Of a DNA stretch of 64,000 bases, positions 56,590 to 64,000 are shown piece by piece. The position numbers and the translations under genes were made by a program. The notes beneath the pieces are model-generated. The model had not been told where the DNA came from. It saw only the letters and a program-made list of their open reading frames with translations, and did not search any database. The DNA comes from Dicyema japonicum. Taxonomy: Eukaryota; Dicyemida; Rhombozoa; Dicyemidae. Each line of letters begins with the position of its first letter. The stretch's first letter is position 1. Location: assembly GCA_011109175.1 (NCBI GenBank), contig RDEW01000040.1:62001-126000 (forward strand). The letters run 5' to 3'.

Positions 56590-59043
56590 ATGGGCAAAAA
56601 GGTAAATATATAAATGAATATTAGAAAACAAATTCTGTAAGAAAATCTTTGGAGGCAGAACGTTTGCGACAACTAAGTATGCTTAAATGCAAAATTAGAA
56701 ATACAAGAAGATGAGGAAGCTGAAAGAAAAATCCAAGAGGAAAATCAACGTAAAATCGAAATGGAAAGGAATATGGAAATACAAAATGTATTGATTAGTT
56801 TTACAATAGAAGTTAGCCCAGTCTTTGGTTGAATTGGGAAAACTTGAAGAAATAAAAAACCATTTCGAACGAGAAAATAAAATTGAGGAAGAAAAGCAGT
56901 TTGAAATGTACAAAGTTAAAGTCACATGAAAATTCCTAGTGGAACAAATACATTTGTTGTGATGGAAATATCAATCCCCTAAGCATTAGCCAAATAAATA
57001 CCTTTATCTCGCTGTGGCTGGAACATGGGTCAAATAAAATGGAGGACATTATGAAGAATTGTGAAAAAATTATCATTGTAGTGGAGTAAACGTAACATTA
57101 GATGCTGAAAGAAATCAATTATGCAAAGAAGTTTATCCAATATGATCAAGAAATAGATTTGGATTTCCTCCAAGAAATAGAAACTAAGCTTTTATTTTCA
57201 ATGCAAGAGAAAGTTGACATGGGACCCTAAGTATCCTTGAAAATGCAGTCGGAGGGGATGTAGACTTTGATACCGGAAACTTGCATCTGATAAACAGAAT
57301 TGACCAGATTGTATATTGTCTGTGGGTCAATCTGAGTAAAGGATTGAAGTAATTTAACTTTAACCTACAAGAACTACAAATCATCAATTTGATGTCTTTG
57401 ACTTTACATTCGATATTCCAAAAACTGTCCAATCTGCGGATGTCGCTATTCGTCTAATTTGGGAGAGTTTTGACTCTTTCACTCAAACTTCCGATTCGTA
57501 TAAAATAAGAAAGATTTCCAAAAAGTTAAACAACGTCCTAGTCGTTCAAAGTACATTGGCTAATAATGGTAACACCATAAATTAAAATTAGGACTTTCTA
57601 GGAAAAGATCGAGTAACTCCCAACCAGAAATTGTATTTATATTACTAAAAGTCAAGGAAAATGAGGTGGAGACCGTAGATGTACCAAAACATGAGGATGA
57701 ACCTACGGAAAATATCAATGGTGTTGAATCAGAGGAGGGTATATTCCAATAAATATTTTTCAGATGTCTCAGAAATTGGAGAGTTTGACATGGACGTTGA
57801 TTTTGTGGACATGCGCTGCTATCGAACAATTGGGGGTCTCTTTCATTTTGAAATTCTTAATCTTCCATTACAGCCAATTAAAATAAACAAGGATTTTATT
57901 CTTAAATTGGGTATTTCCCCAAATAAACCGTTTAGCGGTGGATGACTGTCATTTGAAGAAATTTAATTATTCCACTGAAGATTCGATGGAAAATTTGGAA
58001 TATTTTGACGAAACTGATAAAACTGTGTTTTATGGATCGCCAATTCGAATCAAATTAAAGTTTTTCCGTTTTATTGAGCCAGCAGATTTCCCGGTAACTT
58101 TCTTATCACTGAACAACCTGATATTGCATTTTGGGACACCGAGGAAAGAAATTGGAGGACAAATATTACATTTGATCCTCTTTATGACGAAAGTAACCAC
58201 TTTTATCATTTTGATCTTCGAGAGATAAGCTTCTCAACGAAAACTCTCGGTACCTTTGCCTTGGTTCAAGAACTCCACATTCATATGCCCTACCAGTCAT
58301 GGGAAATAAGACCACGTGCTTATAATCATGTACTTATCACAATGATGACATCAATCGCCGAGTTTGAGATTGAAATAAAGGTTGGTTTAAACTGTGAATA
58401 GGATGACCTTCTTTGCCTGTCCTCTGTGCAGGAATATCATGAATTAGACTTATTGCTTGGAAAGTGGATGTCCTTTGAGATATTTGTTCAGGTTTCGTTA
58501 CTTTCAGTGAAGTAGGCCTTATACGATGCTGGTCTTAATATTTTCCCTAAGGAAGATTCCAATTACTTTTTAAAAATGAACAAGAAAGTTCACTTGATGT
58601 TTATTTCAGACAAAAAAATTGTCCAGAAAAGTTTATCTGGACATTTCAGTTACTTCACCAGTAATGGCTTTTTCCTACTTCCCATTTTAATGAACAAACC
58701 GATAAAAACACATGCATTTTACAGATTGCAAGGCCAACCGGAGATGAGCCAATCAATGAAGTAATAATTTTTTTGATTTAAGAACAATTGGATCGTGACA
58801 ACAAATTCTACTAAATATGTTCAGTGCCTAAAAGTTTCTGAATTTGAAACTGAATTAAATTTCGAACCGTTAAATAGCCAAGATAAGGTTGTAAATTGGT
58901 GTTATTAAAAGTTCCATTCTACACTTTACCAAATGTCTTGTGATAAAATGGATCCGGTATACTCACCCACGGATAATTGGAAGCTGTGCAAAACATTGGA
59001 ATTATTTATCACCAAAGTAGACTTCCTAAATTACAGTGTTTAA
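56590..59043 (+). CDS. DNAI7: Axonemal dynein-associated DNAI7 (CASC1), 18 exons
   Basis: DNAI7/CASC1 is linked to axonemal dynein arms of motile cilia (family knowledge), fitting an animal with ciliated cells. Exon starts-ends: 56590-56601, 56625-56676, 56699-56787, 56810-56914, 56940-57077, 57102-57202, 57232-57348, 57372-57568, 57592-57738, 57764-57910, 57936-58059, 58086-58380, 58402-58491, 58516-58587, 58610-58660, 58725-58760, 58783-58887, 58912-59043; 2010 nt, 669 aa (human about 716). Introns are 21-29 nt except one of 64 nt. Landmarks: an N-terminal Glu/Arg coiled coil, WNKYICCDGNINP, NTFISLWLEHG, DVAIRLIWES, HIHMPYQSWEIRP, YDAGLNIFP and FHSTLYQM near the C terminus. The intron at 57203-57231 appears to use a GC donor. 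The 58588-58760 junctions are the least certain. Confidence 0.93.
57203..57231 (+). other. Candidate GC-AG intron, 29 nt
   Basis: No GT donor restores the frame between LLFS and ILENAVGGD. A GCAAG donor after the AT of an Ile codon does, in phase 2. Confidence 0.5.
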
Positions 59044-59119
59044 ACAAAAATATTAATAACATTTAATTTAACTAATATTTAAATATTAATTATTTTAATT
59101 TATTTATAAACCAGCTGAA

Positions 59120-59275
59120 TTTTTCAAATATCACACAAGAAAAAGAAAAACAAGAAGTGAAGATCATTCCTTGGTTCTACGATTAGTTAAAATTAACTGT
59201 TCTTTACTTAAATAAAGTGTGTGTCCTGCCTATGCGGAGCTATAAATACTATGGCTCTCGTGAAAAGGCTTTATT
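59120..59275 (+). repeat. SINE-D 3' half
   Basis: Inverted match to 1030-1170. Ends GAGCTAT AAATACT ATGGCTC, then TCGTGAAAAGGCTTTATTA. Confidence 0.75.
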
Positions 59276-59985
59276 ATTCTTCAAATATGGACTTGGTGGT
59301 GAAACAAGGACGGAGGAGCACTGACGTCAAGTGCAAAAAGCTTGACTCTCTCTTTGGAGAACATGAAAACATTACAAGAAGGAAAACCTTAGCACAAACT
59401 GTTCTCTCCAGATTGAAGAACACCTGGCTCCACAAAAAGGGCCTTGACACTATATCAAAAACTCGATTATAAAACTCGCTAGTGAAACCCATACTACTGT
59501 ACAACACTGGTACCTGGGCCTGCTTAAGAAATGAACTGAAGAGGCTTAATGCGTTTCATAGAGAACAACTACGGAATTTGATGGTCAAAAGAAGTGATAC
59601 GAGGATCTCATCTAATCTTCTCTATAAAAGGACGAGGACCTCCAAAATTTCAAATGAAATTCTGGATACACGATGGAGGCTTTCCGGCCATATTCTGCGA
59701 CTGGACCTAGATGCCCCCGCGAACGTAGCCATGGAGGATTACTTCTTGTTGGAAGCCCCCCGTATCCGTTGTCGCCCAAGGACGACACTGCCAGTCGTTC
59801 TCGACGATGACCTTAAAGAAATGGGATGGCATCTTGAAAGTGGAGAGGATTTTGACTGGTTACGTAGTGCGGCTTCGAATAGGAGGGAGTGGATGAAATT
59901 AACTAGTGATTTGCTAACTCGTGTTGCACATGCTTTGTCAAGTCTTGTGACATAGCGATAAGTGCTAATAATAATAAACAGGTTG
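59276..59985 (+). pseudogene. RTE-like LINE 3' fragment
   Basis: LDSLFGEHENITRRKTLA, KPILLYNTGTWAC, DAPANVAMEDYF, RPRTTLPVVLDDDLKEMG and VAHALSS; one stop near 59470. Ends TGTCA / TGACA hairpin, AGCGATAAGTGCTAATAATAATAA. Same subfamily as 20372-20735. Confidence 0.8.
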
Positions 59986-60089
59986 TCTCTTCAAGTTAAA
60001 CTTAACTCTTATTTTTGTCCGTAACTTTATGTCCGCCCGCTGGAAGCAGTTCTGATTTGACGATAACAGAAGATGGTGATGGCAGCTAC

Positions 60090-60300
60090 TCTGCCTAATG
60101 GTCCCCTCTATGAAGCCAGGAACAAATACCTTAAAAACCACCCTAGATACAAGATAACCACATGTCCTTTCTGGAAAGCCATCCAGGATTCTTGAACACG
60201 TCTGATAGGACCTCTCCTGTATCGATCTGGGGTCAGTAAGTTGGAAATTTTCTCTCTTTTCCTTTTAACCCGGTAATCCTGGGGTAATAATAACTCCCAT
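60090..60300 (+). repeat. LINE or SINE 3' end with TAA tail
   Basis: Ends ACCCGGTAATCCTGGGGTAATAATAA. Stem partly degenerate. Confidence 0.45.
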
Positions 60301-60610
60301 TCTTGCGTTTTAACAGTCGTTATTTCCTTCGTTCTCATTGGATATGGATTCAATTCTACGCCGCTACTTAAACGGTCGAAATAAATTTTCTCCTCTTTGC
60401 CGTCATATGATTCCCCTGCCCAAGGAGACGTCCTGTACCTGGCCGGCATACAAAAAAAATCTCGGTCATCCTTACCTCATTGGAGGGGTTCCCACAATTG
60501 TGGATGGACGCGATGCGTTTCACCTTGATCGTGAGAACTGGGATCACTTAGTTAATTAAGTACACTCTTTCTCTTTAACCCGGTCATCCTGGGACAATAA
60601 ATAATAACAT
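60301..60610 (+). repeat. Second 3' end of the same type
   Basis: GGGATCACTTAGTTAATT ... CCCGGTCATCCTGGGACAATAAATAATAA; one mismatch in the stem. Nearly head-to-tail with the preceding copy. Confidence 0.5.
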
Positions 60611-60924
60611 AACTGCCGAATATAGAAGCTCCCTAGAATCAGTCAAAATAATCAGAAGAAATTAAAGGCGAGCAAGGCAGAAGACTTATAATTGTCGATG
60701 TTGATTCTAACACATTATTATTGTCCAACATTAATTAAGAGAAATGTAGCCATTAAATGATTTTTGTTGCTAGCTACGACTAACAGAGTTTTCCACTAGC
60801 GATGAAACGACCACAAGGAAAGTCACAACGCTTGAAAGTTTTTGTACTAGTGGCATTTGATTTTCGTGGCAATAATTTATTAAGGAAAAAAATGAGCAAA
60901 TGGTCATATAGTGGATGACCTGAC

Positions 60925-61045
60925 AGTGTGGCTATTCCCTCTCAGGATGGTGAGCGAGATTCGCTCAAATCACCAGCAGAACTCATGGGAGTCTCCTGAT
61001 CGTGTAGAAATCCGATTCCTTAGATGACTCAAGAACTCCAGCGGC
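60925..61045 (-). repeat. 3' end of RT-linked nuclease-type retroelement
   Basis: Minus strand GAGCGAATCTCGCTCACC and CATCCTGAGAGGGAATAGCC match 28200-28270. Confidence 0.5.
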
Positions 61046-62734
61046 ATTTGATTGAAGGTGATTAATTTTTTTCAAGATGCGTTATTTCCAAGTTTGTCCT
61101 CCAAGTGGCGCAAATGTTGGTTGGGTCAGTTATGCAGGGGTCCTAGCGTGAATTGAAGTTCCTTTGCGTTGGTTCAAAAGAGTTTTTACGAAGTTTAATT
61201 TTCCCTTTAGAACCAGTCTTCTAGTATAGTTAGTCAATTTACTATTTGAGGTAAAGAGCATTGTGGACAATTTCTGTTGGTCTCAATTGCCTTTGTTTGT
61301 AAGGATTATGTCATCTGCACAAAATAGTGAATGAACAGATGTTTAGTGTAACATGCCATTATGGTGGTAAAGCAGAGTGTGCAGAGTGTATCTTCAAAAG
61401 CCAGCTCCTTTCTCTAACATTTTTAATCTTCGCGATGAGCGACCCGGATCTGTTTAACAGGATCAGTTATCATTATTATTAATACAAAATAAAATAAAAA
61501 GTTAATAAAGTGGACCTTAAGAAATTAAGTAAGGTTAAATACCACGGGTCTTGCCTTGGAGGGTTTGGACTCTACACTAGGTCTCCCGTCCACTCGTTTA
61601 ATGCATTTAGCTCTGATGACAGGCAACTGGGATTCTTGCTAAAAGATATAGTCTTTACCTTCACTGTCTCTTTAACCGTTTTCTTGGTCCATAGTCAGTA
61701 TCGTACCGGGTCTCGATTAAAGTAAAAATTTAATGGACAATCTCTTCGATTTTTTAAAAGTAAGATGATCCTTTCTTTCCTTGGAGAGAAGAACCACTTT
61801 TCAATTCATAGACAAGTGAGGCAGAATGATTGTTAGAAAGAACTAAGAAAAAAGTGTTTTTACGAATTTAGAAAATAACATTTCCTGTAAGGATTTTATC
61901 CTTTGGACTTCAATATCTCCACCAAAGTCTCTTTTTCGCTCAAACTGGACCTTAAGTAACAAAATACTTGTACATTTTTCATTTCGCGAATGACGAATTC
62001 ACATGCAATCGAATTCACATTTTTGGTGGATAAAGTCACTCATTCCTCTTGCATTAATCGTCGACACATCCCATATCTGCAATCACCATCTTCCATAAAG
62101 TTCATGACACTTCGACATGTCTCAAATAACGGAATCTTCAATAGACTAAGATTGTGACCTCGGACAATTTGACTAAGGATAGTTAGTCATATACGTTGAA
62201 CAGAAGCGGATTCAGAAAGAAATTCTGAAGGACTCTTATTTTCATGGCAATCTCTTCAGATTTACAATCCATGCTTCACAGACGATTTTCTTCTAAATGG
62301 GAAAACTTTGATCCATTCATGTGCTCGCTCGTCGAAGCTGTTCCAATAGGGCATCATACCACGGACTGTCAAAAGCTTTTCAGATATCAAGGAAAATAAC
62401 ATTTAGGCGACACTTGAAGGCACGTGCTTTCCCTATCTCGAAATTGATATAGAAAAGGATGCTTTACTGGGCGGAAGCAACTGATTCTGGCTTAGAAAAT
62501 TCTTCATTCAATCCAGTTTGAAACTTTGAGAATTTGTTTCATTATAATTTGTACACGTTATGTTTATGAATCATACTGGAATGTTCCTTTATCGGTTTCC
62601 CGGTTTAGGAACCATACTGATAACTTCCAGTCTTGTGGCATATATCGAGTCTTAGACTAGCATCGTAAACTCTCTGGAGAGACTCATAGAGTTAAAATCT
62701 TGAATCCGACTTTGTAGATAGGGTTTTCTATTAA
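61046..62734. other. Decayed LINE DNA, no gene
   Basis: Minus strand at 62285-62420 reads FLDI-stop-KAFDSPWYDALLEQL, an RT motif A with a nonsense mutation. The remainder is unassigned AT-rich sequence. Confidence 0.4.
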
Positions 62735-62995
62735 ACCCCAAGCTTACAATCTTTGGTAAGTTCAACACAAACAGTCATAACTAATTAATCCAAGGAAGGA
62801 TCCCAAGTTAGAATGCCTGCTTGTACCATGGTAATCTCCACCAGTTTAGCTGGTTTGGGAAAAAATATAAAGATGCCCTTGAACAACTGTATCGTGCCAA
62901 AAAGGACTTGTCACATCACGGGTAAAATCTGGTCGACGAGAATTGGTGTGAATCTACAGCCAATGAATACAATAAGCTTGTTAAGCGCGATTTAG
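62735..62995 (-). repeat. SINE-A 3' portion
   Basis: Aligns with 7146-7460 (AACTAATTAATCCAAGGAAGG block) in the same orientation. Confidence 0.6.
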
Positions 62996-63069
62996 TCGAT
63001 CTGATAAATTGGGTTTACTGGTAAACATGTGAAAACTCAATTCTTAGATTGTCGGTTTATGAGGCTAAT

Positions 63070-63135
63070 TAATTTAATTTATTAACCCCGGATACACCGA
63101 GAAATAAGTTAAAGTAAACAACTAGTAAAGAGCCA
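63070..63135 (-). repeat. SINE-B tail fragment
   Basis: TTTATTAACCCCGGATACACCGAGAAATAAG with AAAGTAAACAACTAG, the SINE-B terminus; the rest is missing. Confidence 0.6.
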
Positions 63136-63149
63136 AATTTGTCAGTTTT

Positions 63150-64000
63150 GCGCCATGTTTCACTTGATCTGCTTTCCATTCTCCAGATTTCCACAATGTC
63201 ATTTTTTGCGTGTTCATTAAGGAACCATCGGTTCAGCTCAGCAGTGCCACCTCGAAGAGTCGAAGTAGGACCGATTTGTTATCTGACACAAAGTCGACGT
63301 CGTCTGCATGGGCAATTTCGACGATGTTGCCATCATATAACTTCCGAAGATCTCGTAATGCCGCCTCCAGATATATGACAAATAGCAGGGGAGAGGGAAT
63401 CTCCCTGGGGAGTACCAACATTGCACGCAAATTCACGGGAAAACGTCTTACCGACCCGCACTTGAGCTTCGTGTTAGATAGCAACACTCTGATCATACTG
63501 ACAGAATCAGGGTCCAAGAATTGTTTCAGTATCTGAGAAGTGGACCACGACGGTGTTCAAAGGCCCTAGAGAGGTCTATTCCCAGGACTGTTGTTGCACT
63601 TTCAAATCTCTGGTTGATAGCGCAGCGCCACTTGTGGCTGCATGCTACATCTGCAGTGGATCTTCCTGTCCTGAATCCACTGTGACTAGGGGATATATAG
63701 TTTTCCATTTGTTCTCTTATTCGGTTCAGCGTAATTAATGCCAGAAGTTTCCGTAAGGTGTTTAGCAGGATTATTGGACGTAGGTTTTCAACAGGCCCAG
63801 CATGTTTGTTAGGTTTTTGTATTGGTATTAATAGTCCGGATCCAAGAGCGGGTATTTTTTTTATAAACATAGAGTTGAATAGTTTGCCAATTTGTCTGTT
63901 AGTGCAGGTGACCCATATTTGACAAGTTCTGAATTGATTCCATCCGGTCCAGGGGAGCGACCATTCTAAAGTTTGACCATTGCATTTTAGATTTGGCCGA
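63150..64000 (-). pseudogene. RTE-like LINE, reverse transcriptase region, runs off the window
   Basis: Minus strand: RSPGPDGINSEL-like start near 63960, LLIPIQKPNKHAGP, HSGFRTGRSTADVA, LGIDLSRAFEH, SPLLFVIYLEAALRDL and HADDVDFVSD. Motif C is HADD. Frameshift near 63520; internal end near 63150. Confidence 0.8.

Noticed and set aside
1-64000. Ciliate or nucleomorph origin, because of the tiny introns
   Set aside because: TAA, TAG and TGA all act as stops in the modelled genes, animal-type LINEs and SINEs dominate, and gene content (GTF3C1, DNAI7, ING) fits a small animal better.
1-64000. CRISPR array, prokaryotic operon or rRNA genes
   Set aside because: No spaced direct repeats of CRISPR type, no ribosome-binding-site-led gene strings, and no conserved rRNA blocks were seen; genes are spliced and eukaryotic.

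Overview
This window is animal nuclear DNA, and a dicyemid mesozoan (Dicyema-like) is the best fit. The main evidence is the introns. Every host gene I could model is cut by GT..AG introns of about 20-30 nt. Removing them restores continuous reading frames whose lengths divide by three and whose proteins align along their length with known eukaryotic families. Very short introns of this size are a published hallmark of dicyemids. Standard stop codons, a ciliary dynein-associated gene, a TFIIIC subunit and animal-type LINEs argue against ciliates or nucleomorphs, which also have tiny introns. The species call is inference.

Host genes, left to right: an ING-family PHD-finger gene (151-893, -), a class I phosphatidylinositol transfer protein (5732-6704, -), Beclin-1 (8414-10045, -), TFIIH subunit p34/GTF2H3 (18239-19254, +), translation factor eIF3j (30581-31280, +), the large TFIIIC subunit GTF3C1 (36342-41470, -), an unrecognised spliced gene (about 44130-45240, -), a probable single-pass membrane protein with a 51-bp coding repeat (47220-48029, +), a homeodomain-like gene (52929-53277, +) and DNAI7/CASC1 (56590-59043, +). 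They cover chromatin, transcription, translation, autophagy, lipid transfer and cilia. They do not form an operon.

Most of the rest is mobile DNA. There are two full-length, roughly 3.04-kb RTE-like LINEs with target-site duplications (10203-13240 and 21007-24059), and many RTE fragments. There are jockey-like LINEs, one of them split by the second RTE copy. An RLE-type (R2/NeSL-like) LINE has a long open frame (16137-18125), with a decayed sister at 54148-55321. At least three SINE families are present, and two copies of one hAT DNA transposon carry perfect 8-bp duplications (2275-3190 and 49508-51212).

The strongest unifying observation is at the 3' ends of the retroelements. Otherwise unrelated LINEs and SINEs end in a short stem-loop followed by a TAA-type tail, often GGGGTTAATAATAAT. 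Stem sequences differ between families while pairing is kept. One tRNA-headed SINE family shares its last 40 or so bases with the RTE-like LINE. No CRISPR, rRNA or genuine tRNA gene was seen.
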